Shown piece after piece: positions 1 through 5,417 of a DNA stretch of 5,887 nt; position 1 is the stretch's first letter, and each line of letters starts with the position of its first letter. The translations under genes were made by a program, and so were the position numbers. The DNA comes from an uncultured bacterium (GTDB taxonomy: Bacteria > Bacillota > Clostridia > Oscillospirales > Ruminococcaceae). Location of the stretch: assembly GCA_905214265.1 (NCBI GenBank), contig CAJMLQ010000162.1, positions 1 through 5,887 on the forward strand. Reading direction: 5' to 3'. Under the pieces are notes generated by a model. The model saw nothing but the letters and a program-made list of their open reading frames with translations. It searched no databases and had not been told where the DNA came from.

Positions 1-951
1 GAGAGCCTCCGGTATGCCGTCCCGGGCGAACCAGACGTCCTTCACCTGAAAAGTTTTCCCGTTGAGGTAGGAAAGAGCGTGCTCCTCTCGGAAGGCGAAG
101 CGCAGCTTGTAGGAATAAAGCGCCTGGCAGTCAAAGCCCTTCTTTTTCTCCGTCGCGTTGGAGCCGTACTTCCCGTCCCCTACCAGCGGATGCCCGATGT
201 AAGCCATGTGTGCACGGATCTGATGGGTCCTGCCGGTTTTCAGCTCCACCTCTACTAAAGAATACCGCCCGTTGGTCCGGAGCACCGTATACTTTGTGAT
301 CATCGTCTTGGTATCCGGCCGGGGGCGGTCATAGATCACCGCTTTGTTTTCCGCCTCGTCCTTCCGGTGGTAATGGGTCAGGGTGGCGGACCGGGGCTCC
401 GGCGTCCCCTTGACCAGGCAGAGATAAAACTTCTCGATCTCCCGGTTTCGGATGGCCTCGTTGAGGATGCGGAGGGCTTCGGCGTTCTTGGCGACGATGA
501 CGATCCCGCCGGTGTTGCGGTCGATGCGGTTACAGAGCGCCGGCGCAAAGGACGCCTCCCGCTCCGGATCGTACTCCCCCTTGTCATAGAGGTAGCGCTT
601 CACCCGATTGATAAGGGTGTCCACGCTCTCCCCCTCGTCCTCATGGACGATGAGCCCCTGGGGCTTGTCCGCCAGAAGGATATTTTCGTCCTCGTAGACC
701 GGGCGGACGTCCGGCCGGGCGGCCAGAAAACCCGGCGCCTCCTCCGAAAAAAATTCATCACTGATATAGAGCTCCACCACGTCGCCCTCCTGGAGGCGGT
801 AGCGGATCTCGCTCTTTTTCCCGTTGACCTTAATGCGCTTGAGCCGGAGATACTTGTAAAGAAGGCTCTGGGGCAGCAGGCGCACCGCCTTGGTCAGATA
901 CTTGTCCAGCCTCTGGCCGGCGTCGTTGGCGTTGATGATAAACCGTCTGAT
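1..951 (-). CDS. RluA-family 23S rRNA pseudouridine synthase (C-terminus beyond the left edge)
   Basis: This enzyme isomerises specific uridines in rRNA to pseudouridine in the cytoplasm. The reading frame is open from 951 to base 1 (317 codons, no stop), so the last few residues lie outside the window; family members are about 300-325 aa. Residues about 12-75 form an S4 RNA-binding domain (NDAGQRLDKYL, then RLKRIKVNGKK). The catalytic domain carries NRIDRNTGG at 141-149, the RluA signature with D144 as the catalytic aspartate. KTGRTHQIRAHM at 238-249 and the following GHPLVGDGKYG are also typical of the family. The first codon in register with relatives is ATC (951-949), with AGGGAGGG just upstream; no ATG, GTG or TTG occurs in frame between the upstream stop and codon 23 (GTG, 885-883). 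It lies 17 bp after a small Cys-rich gene and is probably the last gene of the yqfC operon. The family call is firm; which uridine is modified (RluC- or RluD-like) cannot be told. Confidence 0.92.
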   Translation of the reverse strand, partial: MRRFIINANDAGQRLDKYLTKAVRLLPQSLLYKYLRLKRIKVNGKKSEIRYRLQEGDVVELYISDEFFSEEAPGFLAARPDVRPVYEDENILLADKPQGLIVHEDEGESVDTLINRVKRYLYDKGEYDPEREASFAPALCNRIDRNTGGIVIVAKNAEALRILNEAIRNREIEKFYLCLVKGTPEPRSATLTHYHRKDEAENKAVIYDRPRPDTKTMITKYTVLRTNGRYSLVEVELKTGRTHQIRAHMAYIGHPLVGDGKYGSNATEKKKGFDCQALYSYKLRFAFREEHALSYLNGKTFQVKDVWFARDGIPEAL

Positions 952-958
952 GGCGGTT

Positions 959-966
959 CCCTCCCT
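959..966 (-). promoter_or_regulatory. Ribosome binding site supporting an ATC start
   Basis: On the minus strand AGGGAGGG ends 7 bases before ATC at 951-949, and its GGAGG core (964-960) ends 8 bases before it, which is ideal Shine-Dalgarno spacing. The nearest canonical start in frame (GTG at 885-883) would remove the first 22 residues, including the conserved NDAGQRLDK of the S4 domain. The site therefore argues that translation begins at the ATC, or that the ATC is a mutated or miscalled ATG. Confidence 0.7.
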
Positions 967-968
967 TT

Positions 969-1187
969 TCAGTCGATGCGGAAGTCCTCATCCCGATAGG
1001 CCGGAAGTAGCTGATGGGTCTTGGGACGGCGCTTCAGCGGCGCATAGACAAATTTCCGGCAGGAAAAACAGGGAGAGACCGCCCCGTTTTTTTCGCAGAG
1101 CACCATCTGGCCGTCCCGGGTGGGACGGCCCAGCTCACAGTATTCGCAGGCCGGCTCAATGTGCCGGCCGAACAGGACGCTTTTCAC
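969..1187 (-). CDS. Small Cys-rich protein of unknown function (72 aa), possible zinc-binding
   Basis: I do not know a named family for this protein, though short proteins of this look are common as hypothetical proteins in Clostridia. It has no signal peptide or membrane segment. Five cysteines are arranged as C14-x2-C17, C31 and C40-x2-C43, which suggests a small zinc ribbon or treble-clef fold; this is inference. A basic stretch (PLKRRPK, 50-56) follows. The start is GTG at 1187-1185, preceded at 7-8 bp by GAGGAGG, which overlaps the ylbJ stop codon; this indicates translational coupling. The stop is 17 bp before the pseudouridine synthase start. Its position between a sporulation membrane gene and an rRNA-modifying enzyme suggests a role tied to RNA or translation, but this is weak. 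Coding status rests on the ribosome binding site, the tight packing and the ordered Cys pairs. Confidence 0.72.
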   Translation of the reverse strand: MKSVLFGRHIEPACEYCELGRPTRDGQMVLCEKNGAVSPCFSCRKFVYAPLKRRPKTHQLLPAYRDEDFRID

Positions 1188-1198
1188 AAAACCCCTCC

Positions 1199-2314
1199 TC
1201 AGCCGCCGCGCCCCGGGGAAACGTTCCCCGCCGGGTGGCCTGCTCCTATTTTATCACACTTCTTCCGGCTTATCAAGAGCATCAGGCAGAGGACCACCAG
1301 CAGTATCGACGCGCCCAGCGTCGCCGCTCCTGCCGCCGGAGCCGGATCCCCGGACGTGGCAAAAACCGGCAGGGGCAATTCCAGCTTCCGCACGAAAAAC
1401 ACCGTCAGTAGAAGGCTGACCAGCACATAAAATCCCCGGAGAAAGACAAATTTCCGCATCCGCACCCCGGTCCCCCGGAGGAAGCAGGCCGCCTGCATCC
1501 AAACGCAGACCCCGCCAAAAGCCGTGTAAATCGTAGCCAGTATCAGCATCTCCATCCCCGGCAGTCCCGGCAGTCCGGCACAGCCCACAGTCACCTCCAA
1601 AAGCCCCGTCCAAACCACCCCGCCCGGCAGGAATTCCATGGCGTGGGAAATCACCGAAAACACCAGCACAAAACAGCAGATGACAAACATGCTCTTCCCC
1701 GCCTCGGTCACCGCCGCGACAAAGCCCTGCAAATACCCCATCCGCGGCTCCTCCCGGTCTCCCCCGGCAGACGGCGTTTCCCCCTTCCCCCAGAACGCCC
1801 GGGCCAGCAGTCCGGTCAGCACCGCAGCGGCTGCCTGACAGCCATACATGACCGCTCCGATCTCCACGCTGGCAAAGCACGGCAGCGCCACCCCCGCGAT
1901 GAGAAAGGACGGTGAGCAGTTGACGCAAAAGCAGAGCAGCCGTTCCGCCGTCCGGGGCTGCAGCCGCCCCTCCCGCACCATCCGCGCCAGCATCTTCGCC
2001 CCCACCGGATAACCGCCGATGAGGGACAATAGGATCACCGGCACCGTCTCCGCCGGAACGCCGAATACTGTCCCCAAAAAACGCAGTGGCCGAAACAGGA
2101 TGTCCCCCACGTCGGTCAGCGCCAAAAAATCCGCAAAGATCAAAAATACAAACAGTGACGGGATCACCGAAGTCAGGCAGAGGGAGATCCCCTGCTTCAC
2201 CCCCGCCGCCACCTCCCCGCCCCGCAGCAGCACAGCCGCCCCGGCAAATACGGCGAAACTCCCCAGAAAAATCGGCCGCAGCCGCAGGCAGGCCCACGGA
2301 ACCCCCCGCTTCAC
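1199..2314 (-). CDS. ylbJ: Sporulation integral membrane protein YlbJ
   Basis: YlbJ is a polytopic membrane protein made in the mother cell under sigma-E in Bacillus and needed for normal heat-resistant spores. It is related to the nucleoside-recognition ('Gate') transporters, and its substrate is unknown. The 371-aa product is mostly hydrophobic, with likely membrane segments near residues 13-30, 42-66, 90-108, 125-145, 152-175, 206-226, 255-278, 290-308 and 330-349. The YlbJ/Gate landmarks are LIGGYPVGAKML at 98-109 and CVNCSPSFLIAG at 130-141. The Bacillus subtilis protein is about 400 aa, so this one is slightly short. The start is GTG at 2314-2312; it overlaps the yqfC stop in a GTGA sequence, implying coupled translation. 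The C-terminal tail (about 350-371) is basic and Gly/Pro-rich. A long GC-driven reading frame in another phase over the same bases is a shadow. Confidence 0.9.
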   Translation of the reverse strand: MKRGVPWACLRLRPIFLGSFAVFAGAAVLLRGGEVAAGVKQGISLCLTSVIPSLFVFLIFADFLALTDVGDILFRPLRFLGTVFGVPAETVPVILLSLIGGYPVGAKMLARMVREGRLQPRTAERLLCFCVNCSPSFLIAGVALPCFASVEIGAVMYGCQAAAAVLTGLLARAFWGKGETPSAGGDREEPRMGYLQGFVAAVTEAGKSMFVICCFVLVFSVISHAMEFLPGGVVWTGLLEVTVGCAGLPGLPGMEMLILATIYTAFGGVCVWMQAACFLRGTGVRMRKFVFLRGFYVLVSLLLTVFFVRKLELPLPVFATSGDPAPAAGAATLGASILLVVLCLMLLISRKKCDKIGAGHPAGNVSPGRGG

Positions 2315-2661
2315 CGCTCCGCCCCCTTCCGGGAGACCGGCTCCAGTTCCAGCGACCGGATATCTCCCCGAATGGTGAAGGTTGAAGCTGTAAAATCCGA
2401 GACGGTCAACCCCGTCCCCAGCACCGTCAGGGTCATCCCCCTCAGCAGCAGCTTCACCAGATTATCATCATAGGACAGCACCGACCGGCACTCCTCCACA
2501 AAAAGCTCCCGGCTGCCCTGCAGCTGGATCTGAGGTTCCATGGTCTCCTCCACCTTGCTCCGAAAGGCGCTGAGCAGCGGCTCCCGCCGGCGCTTTACAG
2601 GAATGTGGCGGGTTCCCTCACCGCAGCGGTTTCGGGGTTCAGTTTTCCGCAATACTTTCAT
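2311..2661 (-). CDS. yqfC: Sporulation protein YqfC (YabP/YqfC family)
   Basis: YqfC is a small sporulation protein of unknown biochemical role, expressed in the mother cell under sigma-E in Bacillus and normally encoded beside yqfD. The family core is visible from residue about 43 to 107: RELFVEECRSVLSYDDNLVKL (51-71), followed by LRGMTLTVLG and TFTIRGDIRSLEL, a beta-rich pattern typical of YabP/YqfC. At 116 aa it is longer than the usual 90-100; the extra residues are a basic N-terminus with KRRREP at 23-28. The start is ATG 2661-2659, with GGAGG (2673-2669) seven bases upstream. It is the first gene of the minus-strand unit, and ylbJ begins inside its stop codon. Unusually, yqfD lies on the opposite strand rather than directly downstream. 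Confidence 0.87.
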   Translation of the reverse strand: MKVLRKTEPRNRCGEGTRHIPVKRRREPLLSAFRSKVEETMEPQIQLQGSRELFVEECRSVLSYDDNLVKLLLRGMTLTVLGTGLTVSDFTASTFTIRGDIRSLELEPVSRKGAER

Positions 2662-2692
2662 CGGCGCTCCTCCCTTTTACCTTCGCTCTTCC

Positions 2693-2723
2693 ATTATATT
2701 CTCCCTTTTTGGCGCATATACAT
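2693..2723 (+). promoter_or_regulatory. Candidate sigma-E-type promoter for yqfD
   Basis: TTATATT (2694-2700) resembles the sigma-E -35 consensus (KMATATT). After a 14-base spacer comes CATATACAT (2715-2723), resembling the -10 consensus CATACAHT; the spacing is normal for sigma-E. The predicted start of transcription is near 2729-2731, just before the yqfD ribosome binding site. yqfD is a known sigma-E regulon gene in Bacillus, which fits. The -10 match is imperfect whichever register is used. Confidence 0.5.
2693..2723 (-). promoter_or_regulatory. Candidate sigma-E-type promoter for yqfC-ylbJ, sharing elements with the yqfD promoter
   Basis: Read on the minus strand, the same bases give GTATATG (2721-2715) as a -35-like element, a 14-base spacer, and AATATAAT (2700-2693) as a -10-like element matching CATACAHT at 6 of 8 positions. 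Transcription would start near 2686, about 25 bases before the yqfC ATG. Each element would thus act as -35 on one strand and -10 on the other. AATATAAT also resembles a housekeeping -10, so a sigma-A promoter cannot be excluded. Confidence 0.45.
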
Positions 2724-2731
2724 GCAGTGCA

Positions 2732-2739
2732 AAGGAGGG
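2732..2739 (+). promoter_or_regulatory. Ribosome binding site fixing the yqfD start
   Basis: AAGGAGGG lies 6 bases before ATG 2746-2748. The frame stays open upstream to 2605, but that stretch runs through the promoter region and the antisense of yqfC and has no ribosome binding site, so 2746 is the start. Confidence 0.85.
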
Positions 2740-2745
2740 ACCACC

Positions 2746-3921
2746 ATGCATTTGCTTCCTGTGGCTGTATTTACCGTTTCCGGCGCCGATCCAGGGGCCT
2801 TTCTCACCGCCGCCAGGGACGCGGGGATCGCCGTCCGCCGCTTCCGCAAACGCGACGGCGTCTGCCGGGGGGAGGTTTCGGCCTTCCGCTACCGCCAAAC
2901 CGCCCGCCTGGCCCGAAAAAGCGGCGTCCGCCTTCACGTAACGGACCGGCGGGGCCTTTATTTCCGGCTGTATCGCTACCGCCGGCGGCTGGGCATCCCC
3001 ATAGGAGCCGCGCTGTTTCTGGCAACCCTGCTTTTCTCCCAGTGTTTCCTCTGGGCGGTAGATGTCACGCCTACCGAAGCTGTCACCGAGCAGCAGGTTT
3101 TGGACGTCCTGAAAAGCCACGGCCTCCGCACCGGGACCTACCTTCCGGCGGCGGACCTGAAAAACATCGCCCTTCTGGCCCGGACCGAACTGCCCGGCCT
3201 CTCTTTTTTCGCCCTAAACCGGGTGGGGAGCCGCATCCAGGTGGAGATGGCCGACGCAGTCCCCGAGCCGCCCCGCCCCGCTGTCTCCGGCGACGGGACC
3301 TGCAACATCGTCGCCGCCAAAACCGGTCTGATCCGGGTGCTGGAGCCCTATCGCGGCCAGACCATGGTCAAGGTCAACCAGTCGGTCTATGAAGGAGATC
3401 TGCTGGTCAGCGGGGTGGTGGAAAACGCCGACGGGCGGACCTCCTACCAGCACGCCGCCGCCAAAATCCTGGCCGAAACCCGGACAGAAAAGGTTTTCAC
3501 CATCGACCTGCGCCAAACGGTGACCGAGGAGACCGGTGAAATCAAGACCCGCTACCGCCTGGACCTCTTTGGGAAAAAACTGCCGTTGTTCCTGGCCTTC
3601 CCTGCCTTCCAGCCCAAAGAGCCTTACGAGAGCCACACTTCCTTTTTTGAGCCTCAACTGGGGCCCCTCCACCTTCCTCTCGGCGTGGAGCGGGAGGAAC
3701 TGCATTTCGTCTGCAGGGAGACTGTCTCCTTCACCGAAGAGGAGGCCCTCGGCCTGCTGGAAAACATGGCTCGGCTTTACGAAGAGGAGCTCGGGACGGA
3801 AATTCTCTCCCGGGAAACCGCCGCCGCTGTTTCCGGAAACCAAATGACCCTGACGGTGGTCTATAGCCTGCTGGAGGACATTGCCCGGGAAAAGCCTTTT
3901 GAGAGAAGCGAAGTATCCTGA
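2746..3921 (+). CDS. yqfD: Sporulation protein YqfD
   Basis: YqfD is a membrane-anchored sporulation protein, sigma-E controlled in Bacillus subtilis and paired with YqfC; its molecular role is not established. The 391-aa product has the family layout. Residues 1-80 form a basic cytoplasmic domain (ISG-like repeat, then ARLARKSGVRLHV and FRLYRYRRRLG), followed by one membrane segment at about 82-105. The large extracytoplasmic part begins with a POTRA-like portion: residues 117-170 contain VLDVLKSHGLRTGTYLP and LPGLSFFALNRVGSRIQVEM. It continues with the conserved NIVAAKTGLI at 187-196, VNQSVYEGDLLVSGVV at 210-225, and a C-terminal domain ending near residue 391. Length is normal for the family. 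It is transcribed away from yqfC. The usual next gene, phoH, does not follow; instead there is an AT-rich gap and rplM. Confidence 0.92.
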   Translation: MHLLPVAVFTVSGADPGAFLTAARDAGIAVRRFRKRDGVCRGEVSAFRYRQTARLARKSGVRLHVTDRRGLYFRLYRYRRRLGIPIGAALFLATLLFSQCFLWAVDVTPTEAVTEQQVLDVLKSHGLRTGTYLPAADLKNIALLARTELPGLSFFALNRVGSRIQVEMADAVPEPPRPAVSGDGTCNIVAAKTGLIRVLEPYRGQTMVKVNQSVYEGDLLVSGVVENADGRTSYQHAAAKILAETRTEKVFTIDLRQTVTEETGEIKTRYRLDLFGKKLPLFLAFPAFQPKEPYESHTSFFEPQLGPLHLPLGVEREELHFVCRETVSFTEEEALGLLENMARLYEEELGTEILSRETAAAVSGNQMTLTVVYSLLEDIAREKPFERSEVS

Positions 3922-4088
3922 ACCGTCTGTACAAAACTACAAGATTTCTCAACTTTCCGCAAGAAAACCGGCAAATTCTTCAACAAACGCAAATTAGAAT
4001 GAAAATTAAGAAATAGAGAGAAATTGAGATATTCAAAGCGATAAAGAGAGAATACCGGCTGTAAATTAAAAAATCACCGTTTTTCCTC
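3922..4088. other. AT-rich intergenic gap without recognised gene
   Basis: These 167 bases between yqfD and the rplM promoter are much richer in A+T than the flanks and strongly purine-biased on the plus strand from about 3990 to 4055. I see no ribosome binding site with a convincing reading frame and no GC-rich hairpin followed by a T-run, so yqfD has no evident intrinsic terminator here. A minus-strand frame crossing the gap has no coding character. The AT-richness next to 4089 may help the rplM promoter as an upstream element, which is inference. Confidence 0.6.
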
Positions 4089-4117
4089 TTGACAGAACTT
4101 CCGCCACCCGTTATAAT
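4089..4117 (+). promoter_or_regulatory. Consensus sigma-A promoter of rplM-rpsI
   Basis: TTGACA at 4089-4094 and TATAAT at 4112-4117 are both perfect consensus hexamers with the optimal 17-base spacer. Transcription should start near 4121-4124. The strength fits a ribosomal protein operon. Confidence 0.93.
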
Positions 4118-4122
4118 AAAGT

Positions 4123-4195
4123 ACGTTGTGAAAATGTGCCGGCTGGCGGAGCCTTTCCGCTGCGCCGGCTGTTCATCGGTTTCACGAAAGAATCT
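4123..4195 (+). ncRNA. Structured leader of rplM, L13-leader-like autoregulatory element
   Basis: The about 88-base untranslated leader can fold into one long interrupted stem. The basal helix pairs 4126-4133 (UUGUGAAA) with 4180-4187 (UUUCACGA). After an asymmetric internal loop, GCCGGC at 4138-4143 pairs with GCCGGC at 4164-4169. A small internal loop follows, then GCGGA (4146-4150) pairs with UCCGC (4156-4160) around a five-base loop. Firmicutes rplM genes are known to carry an L13 leader (Rfam family L13_leader) that is thought to bind L13 and repress its own operon. Position, size and architecture fit, but I have not matched the consensus base by base. The rplM ribosome binding site at 4200-4204 lies just after the stem. 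Confidence 0.68.
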
Positions 4196-4211
4196 GTTTG
4201 GAGGTACCAAT

Positions 4212-4640
4212 ATGTCCACTACTATGGCAAAACCGGCGGAAGTCACCCGCAAATGGTATGTGCTTGACGCGACGGACAAGCCCCTGGGCCGTGTAGCCGC
4301 CAAAGCGGCGCACATTCTGCGCGGCAAACACAAACCTTCCTTTACTCCCAACGTTGACTGCGGCGATCATGTCATCGTCGTCAACGCAGAAAAGGCAATT
4401 CTCACCGGCAAAAAGGCTGAGCAGAAATTTCTGCGCTGGCATACAGGCTGGATCGGCCACCTGAAAGAGGTTTCCTACAAAAAGCTGATGGAAGAGAACC
4501 CGGAAAAGGCGATGACCGTCGCTATCAAAGGGATGCTTCCTGACACCGTACTTGGCAGAGCTCAGCTTCGCCGTCTCCGCGTTTACCGGGGCGCCGAGCA
4601 TGAGAATCAGGCCCAGAAGCCTGAAACCTGCGAGTTTTAA
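4212..4640 (+). CDS. rplM: 50S ribosomal protein L13
   Basis: L13 is an early-assembling protein of the large ribosomal subunit that binds 23S rRNA. The 142-aa product is full length. Diagnostic stretches are KWYVLDATDKPLGRVAAKAA (14-33), HILRGKHKPSFTP (34-46), VDCGDHVIVVNAEK (48-61) and the L13 signature region AIKGMLPDTVLGR (104-116) leading to VYRGAEHENQAQKPE. The ATG at 4212 is chosen because GGAGG at 4200-4204 sits seven bases upstream. The open frame extends back to 4089, but that part is the promoter and leader; a later ATG (codon 5) lacks a ribosome binding site. It is the first gene of the rplM-rpsI operon, probably feedback-regulated through the leader. Confidence 0.98.
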   Translation: MSTTMAKPAEVTRKWYVLDATDKPLGRVAAKAAHILRGKHKPSFTPNVDCGDHVIVVNAEKAILTGKKAEQKFLRWHTGWIGHLKEVSYKKLMEENPEKAMTVAIKGMLPDTVLGRAQLRRLRVYRGAEHENQAQKPETCEF

Positions 4641-4662
4641 TCAGTGAAAGGAGGCAATTAAC

Positions 4663-5061
4663 ATGTACGATTCCAAACCTTACTTCTACGGCACCGGCAG
4701 AAGAAAACATTCCGTTGCCCGTGTGAGAGTTTACCAGGGCACCGGCAAGATCACCATCAACGGCCGGGATATCGATGATTACTTTGGCCTGGATACCCTG
4801 AAAGCCATTGCCCGTCAGCCTCTGGTCCTGACTGAAACCGAGGGCAAATTCGACATCGTCTGCACCCTTGCCGGCGGCGGCGTAACCGGACAGGCCGGCG
4901 CGCTCCGTCACGGTCTTTCTCGTGCGCTGCTCCAATATGATCCGGAGCTCCGCGCCACCCTGAAAAAGGCCGGTTTCCTGACCCGTGACCCCAGAATGAA
5001 GGAAAGAAAGAAGTACGGTCTCAAAGCAGCCCGTCGTTCTCCGCAGTTCAGCAAGCGCTAA
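4663..5061 (+). CDS. rpsI: 30S ribosomal protein S9
   Basis: S9 is a small-subunit protein whose basic C-terminal tail reaches toward the tRNA in the P site. The 132-aa product is complete. YGTGRRKHSVARVRVYQG occupies residues 9-26, the S9 signature GGGVTGQAGALRHGLSRALL is at 71-90, and the protein ends with KKYGLKAARRSPQFSKR (116-132), including the invariant SKR terminus. It starts 22 bp after the rplM stop with AAAGGAGG well placed upstream, so it is co-transcribed with rplM. An intrinsic terminator follows 19-20 bp after its stop. The 3' end of rpsI is used as an integration site by some integrative elements in other Firmicutes, which is relevant because element-like DNA follows here. Confidence 0.98.
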   Translation: MYDSKPYFYGTGRRKHSVARVRVYQGTGKITINGRDIDDYFGLDTLKAIARQPLVLTETEGKFDIVCTLAGGGVTGQAGALRHGLSRALLQYDPELRATLKKAGFLTRDPRMKERKKYGLKAARRSPQFSKR

Positions 5062-5079
5062 ACTTTATCAAAAATGCTC

Positions 5080-5114
5080 AAAAACCCCGGAACCATGCGG
5101 TTTCCGGGGTTTTT
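5080..5114 (+). terminator. Intrinsic terminator of rplM-rpsI
   Basis: CCCCGGAA (5085-5092) pairs with TTCCGGGG (5102-5109), extended by CC/GG with one bulged T around the loop ATGC. TTTTT follows at 5110-5114, and AAAAA at 5080-5084 makes it able to work in both directions. Confidence 0.95.
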
Positions 5115-5128
5115 CCATTCTGAAAGGT

Positions 5129-5147
5129 TTGATACAATTTGACACAA
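5129..5147 (+). repeat. Short direct repeat pair, TTGAYACAA
   Basis: TTGATACAA (5129-5137) and TTGACACAA (5139-5147) differ at one base and are spaced exactly 10 bp apart, about one helical turn. They directly precede another 10-bp tandem repeat. The function is unknown. Confidence 0.55.
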
Positions 5148-5150
5148 CAA

Positions 5151-5170
5151 AACCCATTTTAACCCATTTT
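5151..5170 (+). repeat. Perfect tandem repeat of AACCCATTTT (two copies)
   Basis: AACCCATTTT occurs at 5151-5160 and again at 5161-5170 without a gap. With the preceding pair this makes a run of 10-bp periodicity from 5129 to 5170, as seen at protein-binding regions; this use is inference. Confidence 0.8.
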
Positions 5171-5174
5171 GCCG

Positions 5175-5234
5175 GGGCTAAATATAGGACAACCGGCCTT
5201 AAACGAGGGGTAAAGGGCTAAATTATAGGACAAC
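5175..5234 (+). repeat. Direct repeat pair GGGCTAAAT(T)ATAGGACAAC
   Basis: GGGCTAAATATAGGACAAC at 5175-5193 and GGGCTAAATTATAGGACAAC at 5215-5234 are identical apart from one extra T and start 40 bp apart (about four helical turns). Tyrosine integrases bind direct repeats of similar length near element ends (arm-type sites), so this pair may be such sites or operator sites for an element regulator. I did not recognise the sequence itself. Confidence 0.75.
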
Positions 5235-5261
5235 TTTCGGGGAATTTTGCCCTCTCAAAGA

Positions 5262-5302
5262 GTCGTTTTTCAGCTTGAAAAAAGGTCGTTTTCTTTTTGA
5301 AA
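5262..5302 (+). repeat. Imperfect direct repeat pair GTCGTTTT...TTGAAA
   Basis: Positions 5262-5280 and 5285-5302 both begin with GTCGTTTT and end with TTGAAA, with a variable middle; the offset is 23 bp. It is the third type of direct repeat in this non-coding stretch. Confidence 0.6.
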
Positions 5303-5354
5303 TAGTTTGTCTGAAATTGACCTAAGTTGAACAAAAGAAAATAAATTTATTCGC

Positions 5355-5386
5355 AAAGCACTCAGTATTTTTACTGGGTGCTTTTT
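5355..5386 (+). terminator. Terminator-like hairpin upstream of parA (first of two)
   Basis: AAAGCACTCAGT (5355-5366) pairs with ACTGGGTGCTTT (5373-5384), twelve pairs including one G-T, around the loop ATTTTT; a run of five T begins at 5382. No gene ends just upstream, so it either shields parA from readthrough out of rpsI or is an attenuator in the parA leader. Confidence 0.72.
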
Positions 5387-5417
5387 GCATTTCCAGGGAC
5401 TGTATTCCGGGATCAGG

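Noticed and set aside
367..999. 210-codon plus-strand reading frame
   Set aside because: Antisense of the pseudouridine synthase, whose S4 domain and catalytic motif are clear on the other strand.
1254..2297. 347-codon minus-strand reading frame overlapping ylbJ
   Set aside because: It is Gly/Ala/Arg-rich in the way GC-rich shadow frames are, has no family features, and lies fully inside the well-supported ylbJ in another phase.
2605..2745. Upstream extension of yqfD to ATG 2605
   Set aside because: The stretch overlaps the yqfC coding region on the other strand and the divergent promoter; the strong ribosome binding site is at 2732-2739 before ATG 2746.
3214..3843. 209-codon minus-strand reading frame
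   Set aside because: Antisense shadow of yqfD; no ribosome binding site or recognisable motif.
4089..4211. Upstream extension of the rplM frame to 4089
   Set aside because: It would translate the promoter and leader RNA; L13 homology starts after 4212, which has GGAGG seven bases upstream.
4182..4601. 139-codon minus-strand frame over rplM
   Set aside because: Shadow of rplM, without coding features of its own.
5151..5234. Possible CRISPR array
   Set aside because: The repeats are different pairs with only two copies each, no regular spacer pattern and no cas genes.
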